Source: Tyzzerella sp.
GTDB taxonomy: Bacteria > Bacillota > Clostridia > Lachnospirales > Lachnospiraceae
NCBI GenBank assembly: GCA_017465565.1
Contig: JAFTWA010000016.1
Location: 27,853-91,852 of the forward strand
Reading direction: 5' to 3'
DNA length: 64,000 nucleotides
A model generated the notes under the pieces. That model made no database searches. It was not told the origin of the DNA and saw only the letters and a list, made by a program, of their open reading frames with translations. The translations under genes and the position numbers were made by a program. This document shows, in pieces, positions 7,840-15,971 of this stretch. The number at the start of each line of letters is the position of its first letter. Positions within the stretch are counted from its first letter, which is position 1.

Positions 7840-9186
7840 TTAAAATTCTATTCTCTCAACAATATAATCCCGACAATTATTTTTTTCCATAAATCCCGAC
7901 ATATAGATAGGTAAATAGGTTACCTTTTCTTTTTTCTCAATATTACAATTAGCAAATACAAACGCCTCTTCTATATCATATTGTGAAAGATTAACGCAAT
8001 GATTTAACGCCGAATGAAGCGTATAATCTTTCCCGCTTTTTACTTCAATTGGCAACAATTTCCCCTGATATTCTACCACAAAATCCAGTTCACCATATCG
8101 GTTTGAATTATAATAATAAATATCAAATCCTTTATTCTTCAATTCACTCGCCACCGCATTTTCGTAGATTCCGCCACCATTTAAATTGCTATCTTTGCCG
8201 AGAATCATTGTCTTTGTACTCATCCCATATATAGATGTAAGCATCCCTACATCTGAAAGATATAGTTTGAAAAGACTTTGCTTTTCATTAAGTTTAAGAG
8301 GGATTTTGGGTTCAGTAGCGTTGTATACAGGTAACACAACACCTGCATTCTTTAACCATAAGAACGAACTCTCTACTCGATTGAAATGTAATCCTTTTTT
8401 TATATCTGTCACAATAAAGCGTCGGTTTTGTTTTAACAACTCTGCTGGTACAAGTTCATAAATATTGGATAATATGAGTCTTTTATCTTCTGTTTCATAC
8501 TGCGTAAAATCCAATTTATATAATTCTATAATATCTTTGTGTATTGCCATTACATCATTCACATTGTAGGTTTCAGAAAATCTGCTTACTGCTTCCGGCA
8601 TTCCACCAACTACAAGATACTGATTGAATAAAGAAAGCATCTTTTCATTTATTGCTTCCATTACTGGTGTTCTGTTAAAAAAACTCTCCTTTAAGTGTTC
8701 CACCACGTCATTGGATATATTGGTAATCTGAAGAAACTCTTCAAAATCAAGAGGAAACATTTCGTATGTTGTCAGATATCCAACCGGTGCGGATTCTAGA
8801 TTCGTTATTTCCACTCCCAATAGCGAACCACTTAGCACATATTTAAAACTACCTTCATCTACAAGAAATTTAATTTTTGTAACCATATCTTTGTACTTTT
8901 GAACTTCATCAATAAAAATGACAGTTTGTCCTTTGACAAACGGCTTATCCGTCAATGTAGACAAGCCCATGATAAGTTCATTAACCGAATTGTATTCCTG
9001 CAATATCTTGACAGCTTCTGGCATTGCAATGAGATTGATTTCTATATAATTGCACCCCATCGCATCTAGCGTGTCTCTAATCACGTGCGTTTTTCCAACC
9101 TGCCTAGCTCCTTTTATCAACAAAGCTTTACTACTGTTATTATACCAGTCCTGAATTTGTTTGCTTATTTTTCTATATAATTTCAT
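7840..9186 (-). CDS. AAA ATPase with C-terminal DUF4143 nuclease-like domain
   Basis: 448 residues. Walker A GARQVGKTHVI lies near 26-36, Walker B VIFIDEVQKY near 90, and a sensor-like YVLSGSLLG near 118. The C-terminal domain has GELDFVVEYQGK followed by IEVKSGK, a PD-(D/E)XK-type core. This is the DUF4143 class of stand-alone ATPases, found in bacteria and archaea, whose function is unknown; defence or toxin-like roles have been suggested for related families. An upstream TTG would add seven residues, but the ATG at 9186 is preferred with GGAGG 12 nt upstream. It is monocistronic behind a promoter with three phased repeats. Confidence 0.88.
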   Translation of the reverse strand: MKLYRKISKQIQDWYNNSSKALLIKGARQVGKTHVIRDTLDAMGCNYIEINLIAMPEAVKILQEYNSVNELIMGLSTLTDKPFVKGQTVIFIDEVQKYKDMVTKIKFLVDEGSFKYVLSGSLLGVEITNLESAPVGYLTTYEMFPLDFEEFLQITNISNDVVEHLKESFFNRTPVMEAINEKMLSLFNQYLVVGGMPEAVSRFSETYNVNDVMAIHKDIIELYKLDFTQYETEDKRLILSNIYELVPAELLKQNRRFIVTDIKKGLHFNRVESSFLWLKNAGVVLPVYNATEPKIPLKLNEKQSLFKLYLSDVGMLTSIYGMSTKTMILGKDSNLNGGGIYENAVASELKNKGFDIYYYNSNRYGELDFVVEYQGKLLPIEVKSGKDYTLHSALNHCVNLSQYDIEEAFVFANCNIEKKEKVTYLPIYMSGFMEKNNCRDYIVERIEF

Positions 9187-9211
9187 ATTGATGTTGCACC
9201 TCCACAACAGT

Positions 9212-9298
9212 ATTATATCCGCACTTTGTCAAAATAACAAGCAAAATTCTTTTGTTTTTGTCAAAAATATCTTTTGTTTTTCATCCTATTTGTCAAAA
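9212..9298 (-). promoter_or_regulatory. ATPase promoter with three TTTTGACAAA repeats at 32-bp period
   Basis: -35 TTGTTA (9235-9240), 17 bp, -10 TATAAT (9212-9217). The 10-mer TTTTGACAAA occurs at 9225-9234, 9257-9266 and 9289-9298, exactly 32 bp apart (about three helical turns). The first copy lies between the -35 and -10. This looks like a cooperative repressor site; the regulator is unknown. Confidence 0.6.
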
Positions 9299-9306
9299 TT
9301 GATATT

Positions 9307-9574
9307 TTAAGCTTTATTTACTGCCAATTTGCCCACTTTAAGCGCAGCTATAGACGCATAGGGAACTTTACTTATATCATGTTTACTCTTTTCTTCACTT
9401 GTTAATTTAATGGAATCTGCTGACAATGTCATGTACGCGAGTAATTCACCTGTGTGCTTGTGCACTAATAGAAATGTTTTAACTGATATTTAGATTTGAA
9501 AATTGTTTTGCGATGGTTAAGGCATCCTCGCCACTCAATTCTGGAGTTGCTTGAATTGGTTTAATTGTTACCAT
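9307..9574 (-). pseudogene. Remnant of a GNAT acetyltransferase
   Basis: From an ATG at 9574 (AGGGG upstream) a frame reads MVTIKPIQATPELSGEDALT and stops after 31 codons. A second frame then encodes LLVHKHTGELLAYMTLSADS, followed by SIAALKVGKLAVNKA and a stop at 9307. The second part matches the central beta-strands of TacT-like GNAT proteins (YxTLSxDSI...LxxLAVxxxY), just before the acetyl-CoA site, which is missing. The gene is thus both frameshifted and truncated. Its promoter looks intact. The family call rests on pattern memory, not a search. Confidence 0.65.
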
Positions 9575-9595
9575 AACATCCACCCCTTTTCCTTT

Positions 9596-9652
9596 CTTAT
9601 ATCTTCAGTATACCACTGAAGATATAAGAATTCAATTCAGTTTGTAACTGAA
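9596..9652 (-). promoter_or_regulatory. Promoter with a 14-bp perfect palindrome (GNAT remnant)
   Basis: -35 TTGAAT (9630-9635), 17 bp, -10 TATACT (9607-9612). The -10 lies inside a perfect inverted repeat, arms 9596-9609 and 9615-9628 with a 5-bp centre. A second perfect dyad, TTCAGTT-N3-AACTGAA, covers 9636-9652 directly upstream of the -35. Confidence 0.7.
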
Positions 9653-9683
9653 TTTCTTTAAGATTTCATTAATTTTAAAACTT

Positions 9684-9757
9684 CTATAGATTCTCCAGAA
9701 ATCCTTTTAACCTTGCCGCAATATCGTACCCTTTGTCAAAGACAAACGGTTTAGATT
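9684..9757 (-). pseudogene. 3'-end fragment of a second GDSL hydrolase gene
   Basis: Immediately after the GH78-like stop, the minus strand encodes GYDIAARLKGFLENL and a stop. This is nearly the same as the last residues of the intact GDSL hydrolase at 11289 (GHARIAARLKGFLEGL). The GH78-like gene is therefore flanked by two copies of the GDSL 3' end, pointing to insertion or unequal recombination. Confidence 0.75.
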
Positions 9758-11287
9758 CTATTTATTCTCTTCCTCAACATACCTTGAAATCCAATATGCC
9801 GGGGTACAGCTCCATGCATGGCAGGCGCTATTAAGTTCAGGGGCGTTATAGGGAGATTCAAAATCATTATGCTCATTGAAGCATTCGGGACAACAATCGT
9901 AACCACAATTGAGCATCTTACCCCAATAGTCTTTTATTTTCTCAATCATGCGGTCTTTTAAGCCGCAATTGTAAAGCGCTTCTAAATAATAGTGAACGGC
10001 GAAAGGAGTACGCATCGTATACGCAGTATCAAGCTCTTCCACCTTACTTATAAGTGCAACACTTTCATCTTGCGAAAGAATACCGCTTAAAACCGCCCAG
10101 ATTTGAGAGTGTTGAGAAATTTGTCCGCTTGATGTTACAAACAAACCTTTTGAACTATCAAAATATGTAATCATTAAATCTGAAACAATCCTGATTTCAG
10201 CCTCAATCCAATCAACATTTTCTTCAAGTAACTCACTAATAAATTTAAATTGCCTCAACGAATAAAGATAAACACCTAAAAAGGATATTTCCTTATCAAG
10301 ATTTGGGCACCAGTCAATAAATGAGTGCGTTTGTCCCTTATAAACAGAGTGCACTATTTGTATCTGTTCCTTTGCGACCACATATAGTTCTTTGATTAAC
10401 TCTATGTCCTTACAATCCTCGTAATAGTCGTAAAGACACGAAATAAAGAAAAGGCAGTAGTCGATAAATATCCAGTCGGGCTTGTCATCTATATAGGGCG
10501 GAGATTCGGAAAAAAGGCAGGATGACACCATCTTGCTGTCAGTTCTGCAACCCGCAAGCAAATAAAGAGAGCGTTTTATAAGGTCATAGTTTCTAAAGGT
10601 TTTATAATCCGTTAACGCCTGAACACGCAAATCTCCCAACCATAAACGCCGATCTCTTTTCGGTCCATCCTCAAATACATCCTGCTCACATTCTTTGAGA
10701 GTTTTAAGTGATGCAGTATATATTCGTTTGAGTTTTTCGTCCTTGATTTCAATAGGTAAGGCGTCCCTCAAATCAACTGCAGAAACTGTCTCGGCAAAAA
10801 TGTTTTCAAGTGCTATCGGAAAATCGGCAGTATCAATTCTTTCTATCAAAAGATACCTGAAGGCATATCTTCGGTCCAGTTTGGTTTCGTATGGCATTAA
10901 AGCTATGATTTTTTCTTCACGCTGAAACCAACCGTCACCAAGAACACCCTTATATTCTTCAACTGGCTTGAGAATTTCATAGGGAAATTCCCCGAAGGAG
11001 AATTTAAGCTTTATTGGAGAATCGCATATTCTTATGTCACCGTAATTGTGCAAGGAAAAATGCAGATATCCAACATAATGTTCACCAAAATCAAGCAAAA
11101 CCTTATCACCACTGTTTAAAATCACTGGCAGAGAAAAAGGGGTTTTCTCAATTACCTCAATATTCTGAAAACAGTCAAAGTTTTCAACGAACTCGACCGT
11201 TCTTGTAGGAAAAACGTTATTGGATATTAAATCTTTTTTGAGAGAATTCGCCTTTGCTAAAAAGGATTCATTAATAATAATTGCCAT
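9758..11287 (-). CDS. GH78-like glycosidase (alpha-L-rhamnosidase type)
   Basis: 509 residues. The middle carries the GH78 landmark EDGPKRDRRLWLGDLRVQA near 206-224, and the C-terminal half has the aromatic-rich pattern of a six-hairpin (alpha/alpha)6 barrel, ending in HAWSCTPAYWISRY. Classical GH78 enzymes hydrolyse terminal alpha-L-rhamnose and are usually 700-1000 residues with several beta-domains. Here only one short N-terminal beta-rich region precedes the barrel. The usual RDER of the catalytic region reads RDRR, so the substrate or activity may differ. No signal peptide, so cytosolic. It starts 2 nt after the GDSL stop and is the last gene of the glycan locus. Confidence 0.7.
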   Translation of the reverse strand: MAIIINESFLAKANSLKKDLISNNVFPTRTVEFVENFDCFQNIEVIEKTPFSLPVILNSGDKVLLDFGEHYVGYLHFSLHNYGDIRICDSPIKLKFSFGEFPYEILKPVEEYKGVLGDGWFQREEKIIALMPYETKLDRRYAFRYLLIERIDTADFPIALENIFAETVSAVDLRDALPIEIKDEKLKRIYTASLKTLKECEQDVFEDGPKRDRRLWLGDLRVQALTDYKTFRNYDLIKRSLYLLAGCRTDSKMVSSCLFSESPPYIDDKPDWIFIDYCLFFISCLYDYYEDCKDIELIKELYVVAKEQIQIVHSVYKGQTHSFIDWCPNLDKEISFLGVYLYSLRQFKFISELLEENVDWIEAEIRIVSDLMITYFDSSKGLFVTSSGQISQHSQIWAVLSGILSQDESVALISKVEELDTAYTMRTPFAVHYYLEALYNCGLKDRMIEKIKDYWGKMLNCGYDCCPECFNEHNDFESPYNAPELNSACHAWSCTPAYWISRYVEEENK

Positions 11288-11288
11288 A

Positions 11289-11945
11289 CTATAGACCCTC
11301 CAAAAAACCTTTTAATCTTGCTGCAATTCTTGCGTGCCCCTCATCATTTGGATGTAATCCATCCTGCATATAGAGTTCTTGATAAATCGGAACCTTTGGT
11401 GTCATTCCGCCCATTTGCAGCATATTAAGAAATGGGATGGAATACTTTCTTGTAACCATCTTCAAAACATCTACGTAATCGTAAAGTGTTCCTTGTGGTG
11501 TCGGCTTGTTGTCACCGCATATGCTGTCTTCATTCAATCTGTGAAGCGGACTCATGAAGACAATCTGTGACTTTGGAAAGCGATTAATCAGCTTCTCACA
11601 AATCACATGGCACGCTCCCCAAAATGTATCCTCGGTGCGGTCGTCTGGCGTTCCAATCGGCGCATCACCGTGCCCGAAATCATTTGTACCGCCAAATACA
11701 AGAACCAAATCGCAATCCTCATCGATTTTGTCTACTCTTGAAATAAAGTCCAAGTCATATCTTGGCTCCTCGCTTGGATTTTTCTGGCGGGCAATGCGGG
11801 TTCCTCCGATTCCATCTACGTAAAGTTCTCTGATACCGCATTCTCTTTGGAGGCGGTTGTAGTATGTATTATTTATGTCTTCTACCCAAGCGCCTTCCGT
11901 AATGCTGTCTCCCAGAACGCCCATTTTAATTCCTTTTAGTTCCAT
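11289..11945 (-). CDS. SGNH/GDSL-family hydrolase
   Basis: 218 residues. It has block I GVLGDSITEG near residue 9-18 (catalytic Ser), block III VFGGTNDFGHG near 78 and block V DGLHPNDEGH near 196 (catalytic Asp and His). This family covers lipases and carbohydrate O-acyl esterases; in a glycan locus a deacylase of sugar esters is the natural guess. No signal peptide. The ATG at 11945 has GGAGA 6 nt upstream; a longer frame to 12002 lacks a site. It sits between the GpsA-like dehydrogenase and the GH78-like gene in the same transcript. Its 3' end is duplicated at 9684. Confidence 0.88.
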   Translation of the reverse strand: MELKGIKMGVLGDSITEGAWVEDINNTYYNRLQRECGIRELYVDGIGGTRIARQKNPSEEPRYDLDFISRVDKIDEDCDLVLVFGGTNDFGHGDAPIGTPDDRTEDTFWGACHVICEKLINRFPKSQIVFMSPLHRLNEDSICGDNKPTPQGTLYDYVDVLKMVTRKYSIPFLNMLQMGGMTPKVPIYQELYMQDGLHPNDEGHARIAARLKGFLEGL

Positions 11946-12014
11946 CTTTCGTCTCCTTTGTTTAGAAATAATGTGGGTGCGATTCGCAAAAATCACACCC
12001 ATCTAATCATGTTT

Positions 12015-13067
12015 TTAAACGTCCGCGACAAATGTAAAGTCTTCCCAAGGAAGATTTACAGCCTTCTTTTGACAGATGATCTCATCCACATGCATAAGAA
12101 GTGGGAAATCTTTTGCATCAAGCACTCCGTTAGCTGCTGCAACCTTAATTGCACGAGCAACACGTTCTGCAACTACAAGTGACTCTAATGTTACACCATT
12201 AAGTTCTTCTTTTGCTTCGTCGATGTTAAGACCACGTCCAAGAAGAATACCAACAAGTCTTGTACGTCCGCCGTAAACTGTTACGTAAAGGTCGCCGTAG
12301 CCAACTGTCATATTCTCTAATGTTGCTGCCCCCTGATATGCAAGAAGTCTGTACATTTCTTTGACTGCCTGTCCAAAGATAGCCGCCTGTGAGTTAAAGT
12401 GAAGCTGACTGTCAAGACCGAATTCTTTTTGATTTAATCCGATTGTTAATGCGATACCTAATGCGTATCCGTTTTTAAGAGCTACTGCACTTTCAATACC
12501 TGTTACGTCTGTTGAAAGACTGATGTGGTAGTATGAAGTTGTCATAACTTCTTTCATCATTTTTAAGATTTCCATATCACGTCCACAGAAAGCAACCTCT
12601 GTTTGATCATGGAATACTAATTCGTAGCTTGTACATGGTCCACCAATAGCGTTGATAGAAAGCTTCTTTCCAATTTTTTCCATCTTCGCTTCCCAAACAT
12701 CTGGGTATGTAAGTAATTTTCCGTCTTCTGTATCCACAAGACCTTTTGTTACACTTAACACAGGAATTTCTGAAGGAATCTTTGGTAAAATCACATCGCC
12801 AAACCAGTCTACACCAAAGCTGGAAACACCGCCGATGATAAATGTAGAACCCGCAATAGCTTCGTCTACCTCTTCGATTTGGTAGTATTTGATTCCTGCC
12901 GGAAATACTCTGTCAAACTTTGGATGCTTGTCTTCTTTTCTACAAGCATCAATAATTTCTCTATCTAAATGTGTACCTACCAATCTTACTTCATGTCCAT
13001 TTTCTCTTGCAGGAAAGGCCAAAGCTGAACCCATCATACCTGCACCAATAATTGTTACAATTGCCAT
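12015..13067 (-). CDS. GpsA-like NAD(P)-dependent glycerol-3-phosphate dehydrogenase
   Basis: 350 residues. The N-terminal Rossmann motif is IIGAGMMGSALA (6-17), SVTKGL lies near 105, and the C-terminal helical domain has the conserved Lys in ESAVALKNGYALG near 198. Family members interconvert glycerol 3-phosphate and dihydroxyacetone phosphate. It is unusual for this enzyme to lie in a glycosidase operon next to a glycerophosphodiesterase. This suggests it oxidises glycerol 3-phosphate released from a glycan, or a related polyol phosphate. The sequence departs from housekeeping GpsA in several stretches (GGPCTSYELVF instead of GPSFA), so it is an accessory paralogue. Confidence 0.8.
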   Translation of the reverse strand: MAIVTIIGAGMMGSALAFPARENGHEVRLVGTHLDREIIDACRKEDKHPKFDRVFPAGIKYYQIEEVDEAIAGSTFIIGGVSSFGVDWFGDVILPKIPSEIPVLSVTKGLVDTEDGKLLTYPDVWEAKMEKIGKKLSINAIGGPCTSYELVFHDQTEVAFCGRDMEILKMMKEVMTTSYYHISLSTDVTGIESAVALKNGYALGIALTIGLNQKEFGLDSQLHFNSQAAIFGQAVKEMYRLLAYQGAATLENMTVGYGDLYVTVYGGRTRLVGILLGRGLNIDEAKEELNGVTLESLVVAERVARAIKVAAANGVLDAKDFPLLMHVDEIICQKKAVNLPWEDFTFVADV

Positions 13068-13103
13068 TTTAATCGACTCCCTTCTATCTAAAACTTCAAG
13101 TTT

Positions 13104-13910
13104 TTACTTATGATATCCTTTTTTTCTTAACCAATCTAAAATCTCGTCTGGATTGTTGCAGGTAATGAGGTAAGCACCTCTTTCAATTACCATATCCACA
13201 CGTTCCTCGGTGTCCACGCCTGCACCTGCCCAAGGCTGTACGCCTCTTGCAAGCATCTCATCGCATTCCTCTTTCGTTGCCATTGGCTCCCACTCTTCTT
13301 TGGTTGTAAACATACAACAACAATAAGGGAAGGTATATGGGTCTTCACTAATTTCGCCCAGGCATCCAATTGGATAATAAGAATGCAAACGATATTTCTT
13401 ACCATATTTCTTATTAATATATTCATGAAGTTTTCCACTCCATGTGTTAATAACTACGCGGTCTGTATACCCATAGTCATCAATGATTTTCAACGCTCTG
13501 TCGCAAAGTTCATACGCATATTCCTCGCGGCCTTCTGTTGGATACTCTTTCAATTCCACATCCAGAGTCATAGTTGGGTGGTCTTTAATCCAGTCCATAA
13601 ATTCGATAAACGTAGGAATTTGACAACCTTTGAACTCCTCTCCTTTATGACTTCCGGCATCTAATGCTTTCAATTCTGCCAACGTAAAATCGCATACTAA
13701 ACCAGTAGCATTTGTTGTACGGTCAACTGTGGCATCGTGAATAATAACTAACTCATCATCTTTTGTAACACGTACATCGATTTCAATCTGGTCAACACCA
13801 ATTGCTTCTGACGCCTTAAAAGATTCCATCGTGTTTTCCGGATATTTTGCAGGCCATCCTCTGTGGGCTGCAACGTAAATATTTTTCGGGCTTTGTGTCC
13901 AATAATTCAT
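13104..13910 (-). CDS. Glycerophosphodiester phosphodiesterase
   Basis: 268 residues with the GDPD TIM-barrel signature: AAHRGWPAKYPENTMESF (14-31; catalytic His, Arg and a metal-binding Glu), QIEIDVRVTKDDELVIIHDATVDRTT in two segments near 41-66 (metal Glu/Asp, catalytic His) and TLDVELKEYP near 116. It cleaves glycerophosphodiesters to glycerol 3-phosphate and an alcohol. There is no signal peptide, so its substrate must be imported. GAGGAG precedes the ATG. It lies directly before the GpsA-like gene (36-nt gap), so product and next substrate fit. Confidence 0.92.
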   Translation of the reverse strand: MNYWTQSPKNIYVAAHRGWPAKYPENTMESFKASEAIGVDQIEIDVRVTKDDELVIIHDATVDRTTNATGLVCDFTLAELKALDAGSHKGEEFKGCQIPTFIEFMDWIKDHPTMTLDVELKEYPTEGREEYAYELCDRALKIIDDYGYTDRVVINTWSGKLHEYINKKYGKKYRLHSYYPIGCLGEISEDPYTFPYCCCMFTTKEEWEPMATKEECDEMLARGVQPWAGAGVDTEERVDMVIERGAYLITCNNPDEILDWLRKKGYHK

Positions 13911-13933
13911 GATATTGTCCTCCTCTTATAGCA

Positions 13934-15883
13934 CTATAGATTTATTTTCACTCGTTCCGCCAATTCTATCTCATGTGCATTTTTGCGTACTTCAACAATA
14001 AAATGCCCTGGGGTTACAACCCACTCATTTTTCGCAGTCGAATAGTACGAAAATGCATCCTTGGCCAATTTAAATTGAACTTCCACTTTATCATGAGCCT
14101 TTACAAACACTTTGTCAAATGCTTTTAGTTCTCTTATCGGGCGATATACAATTGGATTCACTTCATTCACATAAACCTGAACTACTTCTTTTCCGTCCAC
14201 ATCGCTTACGTTTTCCACCCAGAAGCTCACATCTACATCCTTTTCATTGACTCTCACCTTCAAATCTGAATATTTAAACCTTGAATAACTAAGACCATAG
14301 CCAAACGGATATAATACATCTATTCCGTGGGTTTCAAAGTGGCGATATCCTACATTCAATCGCTCTTCATATACCATTACCCCTTCATCACGATAGGTAT
14401 GTTCTGAAGGAATGTCATCTAACGAGTAGGCATAGGTCTCAGTGAGCCTTCCTGATGGATTCACCTTTCCAGTCAACACATTTGCAACTGCCTGCGATAC
14501 ATTCTGTCCGCCAAAACCAGCAAGTACCACTGCATCTGCAAGGTTATCAAATTCTGAAAGGTCCACCGCAGAGCCTGCATATACAACCACCACTAATTTT
14601 TTCGTGTGTTTGCGCAAATATCGAACTGCGTCCGCTTCCTCCTTCGAAAGGGAAATGGACTGTCTGTCAGCACTTTCAAACTCTGCCCCTGGTCCTGTAC
14701 CAACTGTCAGAATTGTCACGTCACTCTGTTCGCTGTCCATACACGCTTTTCTGATATTTCCCACGAGAATCAGTGGACCATAGGCTTTCGCAATGCTTTC
14801 TGAGTAAAATGCATCCATGCCCACATTTCTCAAAGCCTCATCCAACGGCACAAATGGTCTATTCGGTGTCACAGCACTACTTCCATTGCCGTGATAATAG
14901 TTGCGTGCTGGTGCTCCTGTCACACAAATTTTTCCTTCCTTAATAGGAAGCACTCCATTATTCTTCAAAAGAACAATGGCCTCTTCCTCCACTTCCTGTG
15001 AAATTGCAATACGTTCTTCCACAGAATATTGAACCTTTTGAAGTTTCTTTTCCGCCGCTGCATTTTCTCCAAGTGCAACAATTCTTCCAGCAGATGTATC
15101 AAGACATTCCAAATCCACTCTGCCCGCTGCCAAATGTTCCTGCATTACCTCCGCATGCTTTGCATTATGTGGAAATTCCAAATCCAGCCCCGAATGAAGG
15201 GTATCCAGCGGGTCCTGCACCGCTTCCCAGTCAGAAACGATAACGCCTTCAAATCCAAAGTCGTCCCTTAGGACTTGATTGAGCTTCTTATTTGCACTCA
15301 TACGAACACCATTTACTAAGTTATAAGAAGTCATTACTGTCCATGGTTTTGCCTTTGTTGCAATCTCAAAAGGCTTCAAATAAATTTCTCGGAGTGTTCT
15401 TTCGTCCACTTCTGATGATAGCCAATATCTCGAATATTCTCGGTTATTACAGCAATAATGCTTGAGGGATGTTCCAACATGCCCCTCCTGAACACCCTCG
15501 ATAAAACTCTTACCAAACATTCCAGCTACATATGGGTCTTCACTGAAATATTCAAAATTACGTCCACAAAGTGGCGTACGTTTAATATTTACTCCAGGTC
15601 CCAAAATGACATCTACATTGTGGTCGATACAATCATCTGCTATGGCACGTCCCATTTTGTGTGCCAGAGATAAATTCCATGTCTGAGATAACATTTGGTA
15701 ACAAGGATATGCGACAGAAGGATAAATACTGTCATTCGCCCAGCTGTCAGTCACTGCAAGGCAACGAAGACCGACTGGACCATCGCTTACCTTAACCTTG
15801 CCGATTTTCCCACCAAGGTCCTCTGTTTCCCACCAGTCCTTTGCCATAACCAGTTTTATTTTTTCTTGATTAGAAATATTCAT
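13934..15883 (-). CDS. GH3 beta-glycosidase (beta-glucosidase-like)
   Basis: 649 residues, intracellular (no signal). The N-terminal TIM-like domain has KVSDGPVGLR (31-40), GRNFEYFSEDPYVAG (107-121), SLKHYCCNNRE (139-149) and the nucleophile region VIVSDWEAV with Asp218. The C-terminal alpha/beta sandwich follows from about 280, then a fibronectin-III-like end. GH3 enzymes release terminal beta-linked Glc, Xyl, Ara or GlcNAc; specificity cannot be read here. It follows the giant surface protein after a GC-rich intercistronic hairpin. Confidence 0.93.
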   Translation of the reverse strand: MNISNQEKIKLVMAKDWWETEDLGGKIGKVKVSDGPVGLRCLAVTDSWANDSIYPSVAYPCYQMLSQTWNLSLAHKMGRAIADDCIDHNVDVILGPGVNIKRTPLCGRNFEYFSEDPYVAGMFGKSFIEGVQEGHVGTSLKHYCCNNREYSRYWLSSEVDERTLREIYLKPFEIATKAKPWTVMTSYNLVNGVRMSANKKLNQVLRDDFGFEGVIVSDWEAVQDPLDTLHSGLDLEFPHNAKHAEVMQEHLAAGRVDLECLDTSAGRIVALGENAAAEKKLQKVQYSVEERIAISQEVEEEAIVLLKNNGVLPIKEGKICVTGAPARNYYHGNGSSAVTPNRPFVPLDEALRNVGMDAFYSESIAKAYGPLILVGNIRKACMDSEQSDVTILTVGTGPGAEFESADRQSISLSKEEADAVRYLRKHTKKLVVVVYAGSAVDLSEFDNLADAVVLAGFGGQNVSQAVANVLTGKVNPSGRLTETYAYSLDDIPSEHTYRDEGVMVYEERLNVGYRHFETHGIDVLYPFGYGLSYSRFKYSDLKVRVNEKDVDVSFWVENVSDVDGKEVVQVYVNEVNPIVYRPIRELKAFDKVFVKAHDKVEVQFKLAKDAFSYYSTAKNEWVVTPGHFIVEVRKNAHEIELAERVKINL

Positions 15884-15912
15884 GTTTCAATTTCTCCTTC
15901 TTGCAATAAATA

Positions 15913-15936
15913 GGCGAGGCGGAAAACCGCCCCGCC
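15913..15936 (-). other. GC-rich intercistronic hairpin
   Basis: GGCGGGGCGG (15927-15936) pairs with CCGCCTCGCC (15913-15922) across a TTTT loop (9 bp and one mismatch), between the giant GH43 gene and GH3. No U-run follows, so it is more likely an mRNA stability or processing element than a full terminator. Confidence 0.6.
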
Positions 15937-15971
15937 CGTCTATCAGGTTATTTCTTCTTTATCACAAAAGT

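Noticed and set aside
14442-14783. 113-codon plus-strand frame inside the GH3 gene
   Set aside because: Antisense shadow of a well-supported glycosidase gene with no ribosome-binding site or family pattern.
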